Shown: one piece after another, positions 16,514 through 25,406 of the stretch | Numbering within the stretch: position 1 is the first letter of the stretch | Layout: the number at the start of each line of letters is the position of its first letter | Assembly: GCA_965207335.1 (NCBI GenBank) | Contig: OZ242267.1 | Span: 1,240,001 to 1,304,000 of the forward strand | From: G965207335 sp965207335 | Lineage (GTDB): Bacteria > Pseudomonadota > Gammaproteobacteria > PS1 > Pseudothioglobaceae | DNA length: 64,000 nucleotides | Reading direction: 5' to 3' | The notes under the pieces: generated by a model | The model's input: only the letters and a program-made list of their open reading frames with translations | What the model was told of the DNA's origin: nothing | Databases searched by the model: none | Position numbers and translations under genes: made by a program

Positions 16514-17407
16514 ATGATTGCAAACAATGATTTAATAGAGCAATTCTTAAGCTTTATTTGGCTTAGCAATAAATTAAGCCAAAACACTATGAGTGCTTAC
16601 CAATCTGATTTACAATTGTTTAATAAATACCTTACTAAACAGCAAAAATCACTACTAAAAGTCGATAAAACAACTATACTTGACTATCTAATAAGTAGAG
16701 ACAAGCAAAATATAAGTAGTGCAACTAAGGCAAGAATTATCACCTGTTTAAAAGGGTTTTATAGCTACCTTGCTAATGAGAATTATATTAAAAAAGACCC
16801 TAGTTTATACATAAAACACAGCAAAAAAGATAAAAAACTACCCAATTATCTTAATGAGCAAGAGGTAATAGGTTTATTACAAGCACCAGATGAAAAAACC
16901 TGTATAGGCATAAGAGATATGGCAATGTTGGAGCTATTATATTCTTGTGGTTTAAGGGTTAGTGAGTTAATTAATCTGGAACAAAAACAAATAAATATTG
17001 AAGATGAGTTTATTATAATTTACGGAAAAGGTAATAAAGAAAGGGCATTGCCATTAGGGGAGATAGTAATAGAAAAACTGATAAATTACCAACAAAAATC
17101 GCGTACTATTTTTAATAAAAACAAGCAAAGTAATTATTATTTTCTATCTAATAGAGGTAGTGCAATGTCTAGACAAAATTTTTGGAATATTATTAAAAAT
17201 TATGCACTAAAAAATGGTATTGATAAAAAATTATCCCCTCATACACTAAGACATGCTTTTGCAACCCATTTAGTTCAAAATGGTGCTGATATTCGCTCGG
17301 TACAGCTAATGTTAGGGCATAGTGACATATCTACTACACAAATATATACTCATATTCACAATATCCGCCTGAAACAACAACACCAAAAACACCACCCTAA
17401 AGGCTGA
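16514..17407 (+). CDS. xerD: Site-specific tyrosine recombinase XerD/XerC
   Basis: 297 residues. Resolves chromosome dimers at dif with its partner. An N-terminal SAM-like core-binding domain (to about 90) is followed by a catalytic domain with R in CGLRVSEL (about residue 149), K in GKGNKE, H-T-L-R-H near 243-247, H of LGHSDISTT and the nucleophile Tyr in QIYTHI. Length and motifs are closer to XerD than XerC by general impression. Only one Xer protein is in the window. Confidence 0.9.
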   Translation: MIANNDLIEQFLSFIWLSNKLSQNTMSAYQSDLQLFNKYLTKQQKSLLKVDKTTILDYLISRDKQNISSATKARIITCLKGFYSYLANENYIKKDPSLYIKHSKKDKKLPNYLNEQEVIGLLQAPDEKTCIGIRDMAMLELLYSCGLRVSELINLEQKQINIEDEFIIIYGKGNKERALPLGEIVIEKLINYQQKSRTIFNKNKQSNYYFLSNRGSAMSRQNFWNIIKNYALKNGIDKKLSPHTLRHAFATHLVQNGADIRSVQLMLGHSDISTTQIYTHIHNIRLKQQHQKHHPKG

Positions 17408-17475
17408 TAGTTAGTCTTTTATCTAAAATTTTTGTACTAACAATTTGCTATATATAATCCGTAAAACAAGGATAT

Positions 17476-20052
17476 TTATGACTCTTCTTGTTCATTGTCA
17501 TCGTTGTTATCATCGTTGTTATCATCGTTATCATTATCGTTATCATCAATTCTAGCAATACCGACTAATCTTTCTCCCTTAGAGATATTTATTAGCTTAA
17601 CTCCTTGTGTATTTCTGCTTACTATTGATACCTCTGCTATTTTTGCACGAACCAGAGTGCCAGAATTTGATATTAGCATCATCTCATCGTCATTATTTAC
17701 TGATATTGATCCTACTACCTTGCCGTTTCTGTCGCTAGTTTTGATTGATATAATACCTAAACCGCCTCTATGTTGTAGTCTGTACTCACTAAGCTTAGTG
17801 CGTTTACCGTAGCCAAATTCCGTAGCAGTTAAAATTAAATTATCATGCTCAGGGACAAGTAATGATACTACTTTATCATTTTTTTGCAATCTAATACCTC
17901 TAACTCCAATAGCGGTTCGTCCTACTGCGCGAATATTTGTTTCATTAAAATGAATTGACTTGCCTAACTCTGAGAATAATAAAATACTTTGCTCTCCACT
18001 TGTAATTTCAACACCTATTAGCTTGTCATCGCCTCTTAATTCTAAGGCTATGATGCCATTTGCTCTGGGTCTTGAAAAATTAATAAGTGAGGTTTTTTTA
18101 ACGGTGCCACTGCTAGTTGCCATAAATACAAACTTGTCATCACTGAACTCTTTAACTGGCAAAATAGTATTAATAAATTCGTCTTTTTCTATGGGTAATA
18201 AATTAACAATAGGTTTACCCTTAGCGCCTCTGGACGCCATAGGTAGTTCATAAACCTTAAGCCAATATACCTTGCCATAGCTAGAAAAGCAAAGAACCGT
18301 ATCATGTGAATTGGCTACAAATAATTGGTCAATAAAATCCTCGTCTTTTACCTTAGTAGCTGACTTTCCTTTACCACCTCTTTTTTGCGCTTGATAGTCT
18401 TCTAGTGATTGAGCTTTAATATAACCACTATGGGACAAGGTTATTACCCGCTCTTCTTGTGCTATTAAATCCTCTAAGGTTAGGTCTATTTTATCCTGCC
18501 AAATTACACTAAGTCTATCGCTGTTGAATTCATCTCTAATCTTAGTTAATTCTTCTTTAATAATATCCATTAACACACCTTTATTTTGCAAAATATTTAA
18601 TAAATACTTGATTAAGTCTAATAACTCATTAAATTCATTGAATATTTTGTCTTTTTCTAATCCTGTTAGTCTGTGTAGTCTTAAGTCTAATATTGCTTGA
18701 GCTTGCTCTTGTGATAGCTTATAACTATTATCTTTTTTTAAGCCAAAATCGCTAGGCAAACCGTCAGGGCGAAAACTAGACATATCTTTATCGCCTATTA
18801 AGTCTTTGATTATTTTTCCTTGCCAGACCTCAGCTATTAGTTTTGTTTTTGCTTCTGCTGGGGTTGCTGACTCTCTAACAATTATAATCATCCTGTCAAT
18901 GTTAGTAAGAGCAACACTTAACCCTTCTAAAATATGTGCTCTATTTTTGGCTTTATTTAACTCGTATATGCTTCTTTTTGCAACTACCTCACGCCTATGG
19001 GCTATAAAGGCATTTAATATTTGTTTTAACGGCATTAATTTTGGCATATTATTGTCAATCACGACCATATTTATACCAAATACTGTTTGCATCTCACTTA
19101 TCCTGTATAGGTTGTTAAGCACTACCTCTGGCACCTCGCCGCGACGAAGCTCAATAACCATACGCATTCCATCCTTATCAGATTCGTCTCTTAGTCCAGT
19201 AATGCCATCTATTTTTTTCTCTTTAATAAATTCAGCAATCTTGCCTATTAATCTAGCTTTATTAACCTGATAAGGGAGTTCTGTTACTACTATTGTTTTA
19301 TTATCGTCCTCAAAATGTGCCTGAGCACGCATATATATTTTACCCTTGCCAGTTTCATAAGCTAATTTAATACCGCTAGCACCGTTAATTATGCCTGCTG
19401 TTGGAAAGTCAGGACCGGGCATAATTGTTAATAATTCGTCTATACTAATGTCTTTATTATCAATTAATGCCAAACAACAATTAATTACCTCGCCTAAATT
19501 ATGAGGTGGAATATTTGTTGCCATGCCTACCGCTATCCCAGATGAGCCATTTATTAGTAAATTAGGCACTCGCGTTGGTAGTACCGATGGCTCAGTCTCA
19601 GAATCGTCATAATTAAATACAAAATCAACAGTATCCTTATCAATATCTCTTAATAATTCGTGTGATAATTTACTCATTCTAATTTCTGTATAACGCATAG
19701 CAGCGGCAGAATCTCCATCTACAGAGCCAAAATTACCTTGTCCGTCTATAAGAATGCTACGCATAGAAAAAGTTTGTGCCATACGCACAATAGTATCGTA
19801 AACAGCAGTATCACCATGAGGATGATATTTACCTATTACATCACCTACTATTCGTGCTGATTTTTTGTATGATTTGTTATAATCATTTTTTAGTACATAC
19901 ATTGCATATAAAACTCTGCGATGCACAGGTTTTAATCCATCGCGTACATCAGGTAATGCACGACCTATAATAACGCTCATTGCATAGTCTAAATAAGACT
20001 TCTGCATTTCATCTTCAATGGTAATTACTGGTAGTTTTGATTCTATATCCAT
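17476..20052 (-). CDS. gyrA: DNA gyrase subunit A
   Basis: 858 residues. Breakage-reunion subunit of gyrase. The quinolone-determining region reads HPHGDTAVYDTIVRMAQ, with Thr where E. coli has Ser83. The catalytic Tyr follows in AAMRYTEIRM. The C-terminal beta-pinwheel has the GyrA box Q-x-R-G-G-K-G and repeated blades. The last 25 residues are an almost pure Asp/Asn tail encoded by short tandem GTTATCATC-type repeats (reverse sense, about 17490-17550). Acidic GyrA tails occur in E. coli, where they tune supercoiling. This one is unusually repetitive at the DNA level. Confidence 0.98.
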   Translation of the reverse strand: MDIESKLPVITIEDEMQKSYLDYAMSVIIGRALPDVRDGLKPVHRRVLYAMYVLKNDYNKSYKKSARIVGDVIGKYHPHGDTAVYDTIVRMAQTFSMRSILIDGQGNFGSVDGDSAAAMRYTEIRMSKLSHELLRDIDKDTVDFVFNYDDSETEPSVLPTRVPNLLINGSSGIAVGMATNIPPHNLGEVINCCLALIDNKDISIDELLTIMPGPDFPTAGIINGASGIKLAYETGKGKIYMRAQAHFEDDNKTIVVTELPYQVNKARLIGKIAEFIKEKKIDGITGLRDESDKDGMRMVIELRRGEVPEVVLNNLYRISEMQTVFGINMVVIDNNMPKLMPLKQILNAFIAHRREVVAKRSIYELNKAKNRAHILEGLSVALTNIDRMIIIVRESATPAEAKTKLIAEVWQGKIIKDLIGDKDMSSFRPDGLPSDFGLKKDNSYKLSQEQAQAILDLRLHRLTGLEKDKIFNEFNELLDLIKYLLNILQNKGVLMDIIKEELTKIRDEFNSDRLSVIWQDKIDLTLEDLIAQEERVITLSHSGYIKAQSLEDYQAQKRGGKGKSATKVKDEDFIDQLFVANSHDTVLCFSSYGKVYWLKVYELPMASRGAKGKPIVNLLPIEKDEFINTILPVKEFSDDKFVFMATSSGTVKKTSLINFSRPRANGIIALELRGDDKLIGVEITSGEQSILLFSELGKSIHFNETNIRAVGRTAIGVRGIRLQKNDKVVSLLVPEHDNLILTATEFGYGKRTKLSEYRLQHRGGLGIISIKTSDRNGKVVGSISVNNDDEMMLISNSGTLVRAKIAEVSIVSRNTQGVKLINISKGERLVGIARIDDNDNDNDDNNDDNNDDNEQEES

Positions 20053-20556
20053 AAAATATTAAGGTTTAATTAAATAGTCCCGCATTACAAGGGAATGAAG
20101 TGTATTTTTTACTGCTAGTTACAATATTTAATACCGCTACATAAGGGTATTTGTGGGTACAATGCTTATTTTTAACTATGTGTTTTTGCATAAATAAACA
20201 ATTTTTATAATAAATTTTTAGTTGAGATAGTGGTTTAATTTATTGTTTTAACTTTAATTAATGTTTATGCCAAGCAAAAGCACCCGTATAAAAAGCAGTA
20301 CTTAACACACAATTTCCCAAAGTCCAATCTAATAACTTAATGCAGTAAATCTTTGTTTGTATATTATAACATTAAAAGCTATTTAAGACTACTGCAAATG
20401 CATAAGAATGAATGCAAAAATTAGTATGTACTATGAAGTAAAATTATTACAGTTTTTGCCTAACAATTTACCCTAACAATACAAATAACAACGATAAAAT
20501 AAATACCTGCGTATATTGTTATAGGCTGTTACAGTACAGCCATTTATAAGTTTTGA
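20053..20556. other. 504-bp intergenic region with decayed repeats
   Basis: No gene or RNA found. It holds a TTTTTAACTATG motif (20169-20180) shared with other intergenic gaps, and a 59-base segment (20289-20347) about three-quarters identical by eye to 31697-31755. It should also contain the gyrA promoter, which could not be placed. Confidence 0.5.
20289..20347. repeat. Decayed dispersed repeat, family 2 (copy a)
   Basis: Shares TAAAAAGCAGT, ACACA, AAAGTCC and ACTTAAT in the same order and spacing with 31697-31755, with roughly 15 differences over 59 bases. Neither copy is coding. Confidence 0.5.
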
Positions 20557-21489
20557 TTAGTATCTAAGTAAAACACTGCCCCAAACAAAACCACCGCCTA
20601 TACCTTCTAATAAACAAGTATCACCTTTTTTTATGCGTCCATCTTTAACTGCATAATCCATAGCAAGTGGAATTGATGCTGCTGAGGTATTGGCGTGTTT
20701 ATTTACGGTAATTATTACTTTTGATATTGGCTGTTTAATGCGTTTTGCTACTGCTTGAATTATACGAATATTAGCCTGATGCGGAACCATCCAATCAAGC
20801 TCACTATGTTTTATATTTGCTGCTTTTATAGCTTCGTTGGCGGCATCACTTAGTTTGTCTATTGCTATTTTAAAAACCTGATTGCCCTGCATATTTATAT
20901 AGCCTGTTTTATTATCCACATAAAGAGATTTATTATAAGAGCCATCTGCATAAAGTTTACTATGCAATATGCCAGTTTCGTTATCAGAAGATAGCACTAC
21001 TGCCCCTGCACCATCGCCAAATAAAACCGCAGTGTTTCTATCGTTTTTATCAACAATCTTTGATAGTGTTTCAGCACCAACTACTAAAATATTATTGCTA
21101 CTACCGCATTTTATGTAGTTATTTGCTGTTTCTAGGGCATAAATAAACCCAGCACAAACAGCTTGTATATCAAATGCAGGACAATTAGCACCAATTTTGT
21201 GTTGCAGTAAACTAGCAGTTGATGGAAACACACTATCTGGGGTAGTGGTGGCAACTATTATTAAATCTAGTTCTGATGCTAACAAATTAGCATCTTCTAG
21301 GGCTTTTTGTGCTGCAATTTGTGCTAAATCACTGGTAGTTTGCTCCGTAACATTATGTCTTTGCTGAATTCCAGTTCTGCTGATAATCCATTCATCGGTA
21401 GTATCTATTATTTGTGCCAAATCGTAATTGGTAACAATTTTTTCTGGCAAATAACTTCCTATGCCTTTTATGCGTGAATATTTGGTCAT
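20557..21489 (-). CDS. fabH: 3-oxoacyl-ACP synthase III
   Basis: 310 residues. Starts fatty acid synthesis by condensing acetyl-CoA with malonyl-ACP. The catalytic Cys lies in D-I-Q-A-V-C-A-G-F (about residue 112), the His in WMVPHQANIR and the Asn in VNKHANTSAASIP. It follows plsX on the minus strand with about 40 bases between, containing a broken MITE end. The usual fabD-fabG-acpP genes do not follow it here. Confidence 0.97.
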   Translation of the reverse strand: MTKYSRIKGIGSYLPEKIVTNYDLAQIIDTTDEWIISRTGIQQRHNVTEQTTSDLAQIAAQKALEDANLLASELDLIIVATTTPDSVFPSTASLLQHKIGANCPAFDIQAVCAGFIYALETANNYIKCGSSNNILVVGAETLSKIVDKNDRNTAVLFGDGAGAVVLSSDNETGILHSKLYADGSYNKSLYVDNKTGYINMQGNQVFKIAIDKLSDAANEAIKAANIKHSELDWMVPHQANIRIIQAVAKRIKQPISKVIITVNKHANTSAASIPLAMDYAVKDGRIKKGDTCLLEGIGGGFVWGSVLLRY

Positions 21490-21490
21490 A

Positions 21491-21520
21491 CCTAAAAACC
21501 CCTATTTATGCAAAGGTCTC
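21491..21520. mobile_element. Solo MITE end between plsX and fabH
   Basis: CCCTATTTATGCAAAGGTCTC (21500-21520) is identical to the right end of the MITE family, but no left end precedes it before the fabH start at 21489. It is a relic left by deletion of the rest of the element. Confidence 0.65.
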
Positions 21521-21529
21521 ATTTAATAG

Positions 21530-22537
21530 TTAGTGTATTTTTATTTTAATTTTATCAATTATTTTAGCTTTTGCTTCTATTCTAGCTTCCTTAATAGCAT
21601 GAAAAAAACCAAAGGCATCAGCAGAACCATGACTTTTAATAACTATCCCGTTTAAGCCTAATAGTGTAGCACCATTATAAACCCTATGGTCAAAGGCAGA
21701 TTTAAAATACTTTAATACTGGATAAGTAAACAAATAGATAATTTTACTATATAAATTTTTATTAAACGACTCCATTAAGTAATGTTTAACCATAGAGGCA
21801 ACGCCCTCACTTGCTTTTAAGACTAAATTACCGTCAAAACCATCGCACACTACTATATCTATTGGTTTATTATATACTGCATCTGGTTCAATATAGCCAA
21901 CATAATTAACAGCATTATGCTCTTTTAGCAATACAGCAGTGTCTTTAATTACCTGCTTACCTTTAATATTCTCAGAGCCAATATTTAGCAAACCTACCTT
22001 AGGGTTTGTTATGTTTTCGGTACTTGTTATCACAATAGAACTCATAATAGCAAGCTCTAATAATGAGCTAGGTTTTAAATCAACATTAGCACCTAAATCT
22101 AACATATTGGTGTATGAGCCAGTAATTGTAGGTAGTTTTGACATCATAGCAGGTCTATTAATCCCGGGTATAGTTTTCAAAACTACCTTTGAGATTGCCA
22201 TTAAAGCTGCACTATTTCCAGAGCTAACACAAGCCTCTGCTTGATTATCCCTGACTAATCTTATGGCTACACGCATAGATGAGTCTTTTTTATTTCTAAG
22301 TGCTGATATTAAAGATTCATCCATACTAATACTTTGACTAGCATGATGAATACGGTATCTATCTTTATATTTGCCCTTAATATCAATTTTTTGTAGTTTA
22401 GAAGTTATTTTATTATCATCACCTACTAAGATAATAAAAATATCATCAAAAGCCTTTAAAGCATTTATAGATGCACTAATAGTTACTTCTAAACCATAAT
22501 CCCCACCATAAGTATCTATGGCAATATTTATCGGCAT
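21530..22537 (-). CDS. plsX: Phosphate acyltransferase PlsX
   Basis: 335 residues. Converts acyl-ACP to acyl-phosphate for phospholipid synthesis. Opens with the family pattern I-A-I-D-T-Y-G-G-D (usually DAMGGD) and contains SCVSSGNSAALMA-type and GFDGNLVLKASEG motifs plus a C-terminal LGLNGIVIKSHGSAD block. Its first base overlaps the rpmF stop, and fabH follows, giving the standard rpmF-plsX-fabH operon. Confidence 0.96.
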   Translation of the reverse strand: MPINIAIDTYGGDYGLEVTISASINALKAFDDIFIILVGDDNKITSKLQKIDIKGKYKDRYRIHHASQSISMDESLISALRNKKDSSMRVAIRLVRDNQAEACVSSGNSAALMAISKVVLKTIPGINRPAMMSKLPTITGSYTNMLDLGANVDLKPSSLLELAIMSSIVITSTENITNPKVGLLNIGSENIKGKQVIKDTAVLLKEHNAVNYVGYIEPDAVYNKPIDIVVCDGFDGNLVLKASEGVASMVKHYLMESFNKNLYSKIIYLFTYPVLKYFKSAFDHRVYNGATLLGLNGIVIKSHGSADAFGFFHAIKEARIEAKAKIIDKIKIKIH

Positions 22538-22731
22538 TACTCTTCTGTTGCTGTTTCTTCTTTGATATTAACAACTTTTTTACCACGATAATAGCCACTA
22601 GCTGTTATATGATGCCTAATATGAGTTTCACCAGTTTCTATGTCCTCTGATAATGCTGGTGCAGATAAAGCATTATGTGAACGACGCATATTTCTTTTTG
22701 ATGGTGTTTTTCTGCTTTTTTGAACAGCCAT
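22537..22731 (-). CDS. rpmF: 50S ribosomal protein L32
   Basis: 64 residues. The MAVQKSRKTPSKRNMRRSHN start and the H-I-T-A-S-G-Y-Y-R-G-K-K-V block are diagnostic of L32. It heads the rpmF-plsX-fabH operon, and the stop overlaps the plsX start by one base. Confidence 0.97.
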   Translation of the reverse strand: MAVQKSRKTPSKRNMRRSHNALSAPALSEDIETGETHIRHHITASGYYRGKKVVNIKEETATEE

Positions 22732-22785
22732 AAATGCTCCTAAATTTTATTTATTTTTAACTGGTTTATATGTGTTTTATATAGT

Positions 22786-22861
22786 GAGATCCTTGCATAA
22801 ATATGAATAATCATCAAAAACCCACTTTTTGTCTAATCACCCCTATTTATGCAAAGACCTC
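22786..22861. mobile_element. Internally deleted MITE-like element (copy 8, 76 bp)
   Basis: GAGATCCTTGCATAAA at one end and TTTATGCAAAGACCTC at the other. Perfect target duplication ATAGT (22781-22785 and 22862-22866). It sits upstream of rpmF, between that operon and tRNA-Arg. Confidence 0.87.
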
Positions 22862-22956
22862 ATAGTATAAACCTGTTTTTTTAATACTGATATTTAAAAC
22901 ACACTATTATACCATAAGATGTATCACCATGTAGGGACAAAAGTCCTTATATAATA

Positions 22957-23033
22957 TGGTGCGTCCGAGGTGGTTCGAACACCCGACATTTGACTTCGGA
23001 GGTCAATACTCTATCCAGCTGAGTTACGGACGC
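22957..23033 (-). tRNA. tRNA-Arg, anticodon CCG
   Basis: 77 bases including an encoded CCA. Reading the minus strand, the acceptor 5' half is GCGTCCG pairing with CGGACGC, the D-arm contains CAGCTGGATAGAG, the anticodon stem TTGAC/GTCAA encloses the loop CTCCGAA (anticodon CCG, reads CGG), and the T-arm has GTTCGAACC. All four arms pair as expected. Confidence 0.95.
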
Positions 23034-23050
23034 AAATATATTACTATTAT

Positions 23051-23716
23051 TTATTCTAAACTAATTTTTAATGCAAGTTTAGTAATAAATGGAGCTAAAA
23101 ACAAAGATAAAGATAAAATAAACCCTAGAAAATATAGTTGTCCGCTTATATTCAAACCATTTGCACTGTAATTTATAGCACTTATTGCAAAAATTAAAAT
23201 AGGAATATAAAACGGTAGTACTATTAAGGCTATTAATATACCAGAATTTTTAATATGCACGGTTAATGCCGAGCCTATAGCGCCTATTAAACTTAAGCTA
23301 GGTGTTGCTAGTAGCAAGGTAAAAAATAATATTTTTATAGATTGGGTGTCTAAAAATAACAATACGGCAAGAATAGGAGATACAAGAATCAACGGCAATC
23401 CTGTTACTAACCAATGGCTAGTAATTTTAACTAGTATTAATAATATATTAGAGTGTTTGCTCATAAACATTTGCTCTAATACCCCATTATCATAGTCTTG
23501 ATGAAACATCATATTTAATGATAAAAGCACTGATAACATAGCACAAACCCAAATTACCCCAGATGCTATTTGCGATAAAACTTCTGCTTCTGGGCTAATT
23601 GCTAACGGGAATAAAGATACCGAAATAATAAAAAATAGTATAGGGTTTAGACTGTAATTAGGGTTTTTAAATGCTATACTAACCTCTCGCCTTAATAATA
23701 ATAAAAAAATATTCAT
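23051..23716 (-). CDS. ccmB: Heme exporter protein B
   Basis: 221 residues, six predicted membrane helices. Permease part of the CcmAB ABC transporter of system I cytochrome c maturation, which powers release of holo-CcmE. It opens with MNIFLLLLRREVSIAFKNP, and the GVLEQMFMS loop is a family hallmark. A MITE separates it from ccmA exactly at their shared ATGA. No ccmC, ccmE or ccmF follows in the window. Confidence 0.94.
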   Translation of the reverse strand: MNIFLLLLRREVSIAFKNPNYSLNPILFFIISVSLFPLAISPEAEVLSQIASGVIWVCAMLSVLLSLNMMFHQDYDNGVLEQMFMSKHSNILLILVKITSHWLVTGLPLILVSPILAVLLFLDTQSIKILFFTLLLATPSLSLIGAIGSALTVHIKNSGILIALIVLPFYIPILIFAISAINYSANGLNISGQLYFLGFILSLSLFLAPFITKLALKISLE

Positions 23717-23717
23717 A

Positions 23718-23882
23718 GAGACCTTTGCATAAATAGGGGTGATTAGCAGAATTCTGATTTTTGCTTAATTGATGATCTTTTTTATCAAGCCTGCCCTAGT
23801 TGTTCTAAGGCTGGTTTGATAAAAATTATCAAGTGAGTGGAAAGCGGGGTTCTGATGATTATTCATGTTTATGCAAGGTCCC
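23718..23882. mobile_element. MITE-like element inserted at the ccmA/ccmB junction (copy 9, 165 bp)
   Basis: Perfect left end GAGACCTTTGCATAAA; right end TTTATGCAAGGTCCC, slightly changed. Perfect 5-bp target duplication TCATA (23713-23717 and 23883-23887). Read on the minus strand this is TATGA, so the duplicated target is the original ATGA overlap. One copy keeps the ccmB ATG and the other keeps the ccmA TGA. Confidence 0.9.
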
Positions 23883-24497
23883 TCATAGTGTTAAGTTTTT
23901 ATTATTATTTAAAATACTATTTTGATGAGTAGTAAAAATACAAACACCGTTTTTTTTGCTATGAGTTATAATTAAGTTTTCAATAAGCTCTACCCCTTCT
24001 TTGTCCAGAGCAGTAAAGGGCTCATCTAAAAGCCATAACGGAGTTTGTAATAATAATAAACTTGCTAATAAAATACGGCGTTTTTGCCCAGCTGACATTT
24101 GACTTGCTGGCTCATCATAATAGTATTTAAGCCCTATTTTATCTAGGGCATATTTTGCTTGCTTAACACTACAGTTTTGCTTTAAGTTTATCAAAAATAA
24201 TAAATTATCCAAGGCACTTAATTCCATGCTAACAGCACTATTGTGTCCTAAGTAAATATAATTTTTATAATAATCGCTATTTTTACTACTAATACCTGAT
24301 AAATATATACTGCCACTATCTGGGCTGGTTAAACCAGCTATATTTCTTAATAATGAAGTTTTTCCCTTGCCATTTTCGCCATTAATACGCAAAATATCGC
24401 CGTGATTTAGACTAAAACTAAGATTGGTAAATAATTTATGATAACCTCTGGTATATGTTAACTCGCTTACACTAAGCAATAATTTAGATTGTTGCAT
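23883..24497 (-). CDS. ccmA: Heme exporter ATP-binding protein CcmA
   Basis: 204 residues. ATPase of the cytochrome c maturation ABC transporter. Walker A G-E-N-G-K-G-K-T-S at about 39-47, ABC signature QMSAGQKRR, Walker B LWLLDEPFTALD and a switch His in TTHQ. Length is normal. A 107-bp MITE lies just upstream and a 165-bp MITE directly downstream, so the ccmA-ccmB pair is hemmed in by repeats. Confidence 0.95.
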   Translation of the reverse strand: MQQSKLLLSVSELTYTRGYHKLFTNLSFSLNHGDILRINGENGKGKTSLLRNIAGLTSPDSGSIYLSGISSKNSDYYKNYIYLGHNSAVSMELSALDNLLFLINLKQNCSVKQAKYALDKIGLKYYYDEPASQMSAGQKRRILLASLLLLQTPLWLLDEPFTALDKEGVELIENLIITHSKKNGVCIFTTHQNSILNNNKNLTL

Positions 24498-24521
24498 ACT
24501 TTTTAAACAAGAATTTTAAGT

Positions 24522-24628
24522 GATATCTTTGCATAAATAGGGATGATTAGCAGAGCTCTGATTTTTGCTTAATGTAAGTGAGTGAAAAGCGGGGTTTTGA
24601 TGATTATTCATGTTTGTGCAAAGGTCTC
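24522..24628. mobile_element. Internally deleted MITE-like element (copy 10, 107 bp)
   Basis: Left end GATATCTTTGCATAAA (two changes); right end TTTGTGCAAAGGTCTC. Perfect target duplication TAAGT (24517-24521 and 24629-24633). The interior lacks the central segment of the 164-bp form. It lies between ccmA and the 62-residue membrane protein. Confidence 0.87.
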
Positions 24629-24640
24629 TAAGTACTAGTT

Positions 24641-24829
24641 TTAGCCGTATCCTAAGCCTTCAATAAGATAAGACAATAACCACAAAAACAACCCTATACC
24701 GCCAAAAATAAGTATAGAGTAAGATGTTATTTCTATCAACCTAGTTTTTTTATGTAGAATCTTATTGCTAATATACCAAAATAAATAGCTAACTATAAAA
24801 ACTAATATTAAAAATCTAAAAATAAACAT
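24641..24829 (-). CDS. Small two-helix membrane protein, unknown
   Basis: 62 residues, not recognised. Two hydrophobic segments (about 3-23 and 37-56) are separated by a basic loop (N-K-I-L-H-K-K-T-R), consistent with a hairpin in the inner membrane. It follows the PrcB-like gene by 31 bases on the same strand, so it may be the last gene of the protease cluster. Confidence 0.6.
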   Translation of the reverse strand: MFIFRFLILVFIVSYLFWYISNKILHKKTRLIEITSYSILIFGGIGLFLWLLSYLIEGLGYG

Positions 24830-24860
24830 AAAAATAAGTTATTTGTTGGTATTGCATTAG

Positions 24861-25337
24861 CTAGTAAATTGCTATGGAGTTATAATTTCCTTTATCAATC
24901 TTTATAACGACACAAGGGCTAACTAGTATTTGCCCTTGTAGTTCATATCGCCCTGGCGTATTAAATTTAATTGGCAAAATTAATGTTTGTTCCATTATTT
25001 GGCTGTTTATATCTAATAATTCTATATTATATCCTAAGGATTTTACACTACCCATAGCAATAAGGGCTATATTACTATTGCTATCAATTATGGGTGCTGA
25101 TATTGGTGGTATAACTAGTTTATTACCATAAGCAAATATATCGTTTAACTCATCTTGACTAATTAATTCTATTTGTTGATTTTGATACGAGCAATTATTA
25201 GAGGTATAAACAACATCTGTATTAACTATATTAGCGATACAAGATGAACCCAAACCAAAAATAATGACAATAAATAAAGCCCTATAGAGACCTTTGCATA
25301 AATAGGGATGATTAGCAGGATTCTGATGATTATTCAT
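24861..25337 (-). CDS. PrcB-like putative lipoprotein with MITE-derived N-terminus
   Basis: 158 residues as read. Residues 1-17 are translated from the inserted MITE. A hydrophobic signal-like stretch (ALFIVIIFGLG) then ends in S-S-C, an imperfect lipobox. The C-terminal half has the pattern of PrcB C-terminal domains: A-M-G-S-V-K-S-L-G-Y-N-I-E, then a proline-glycine turn, then S-P-C-V-V-I-K-I with K-G-N-Y. In Treponema, PrcB is a lipoprotein required for the dentilisin protease complex. Here the gene directly follows a large subtilase. Removing the MITE leaves no obvious start codon, so expression may depend on it. Family call from motif impression only. Confidence 0.6.
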   Translation of the reverse strand: MNNHQNPANHPYLCKGLYRALFIVIIFGLGSSCIANIVNTDVVYTSNNCSYQNQQIELISQDELNDIFAYGNKLVIPPISAPIIDSNSNIALIAMGSVKSLGYNIELLDINSQIMEQTLILPIKFNTPGRYELQGQILVSPCVVIKIDKGNYNSIAIY

Positions 25338-25354
25338 GTTTATGCAAAGGTCTC
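25287..25354. mobile_element. Short MITE-like element at the start of the PrcB-like gene (copy 11, 68 bp)
   Basis: Both ends perfect (GAGACCTTTGCATAAA and TTTATGCAAAGGTCTC). Flanks CTATA and CTAAT are only partly alike, so the target duplication has decayed or small deletions occurred. It supplies the ATG and about 17 codons to the PrcB-like frame. Confidence 0.85.
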
Positions 25355-25406
25355 CTAATATTTAGTAAAAAAATTTAATAGCCTAGTAATCATAATAATG
25401 CCTGTG

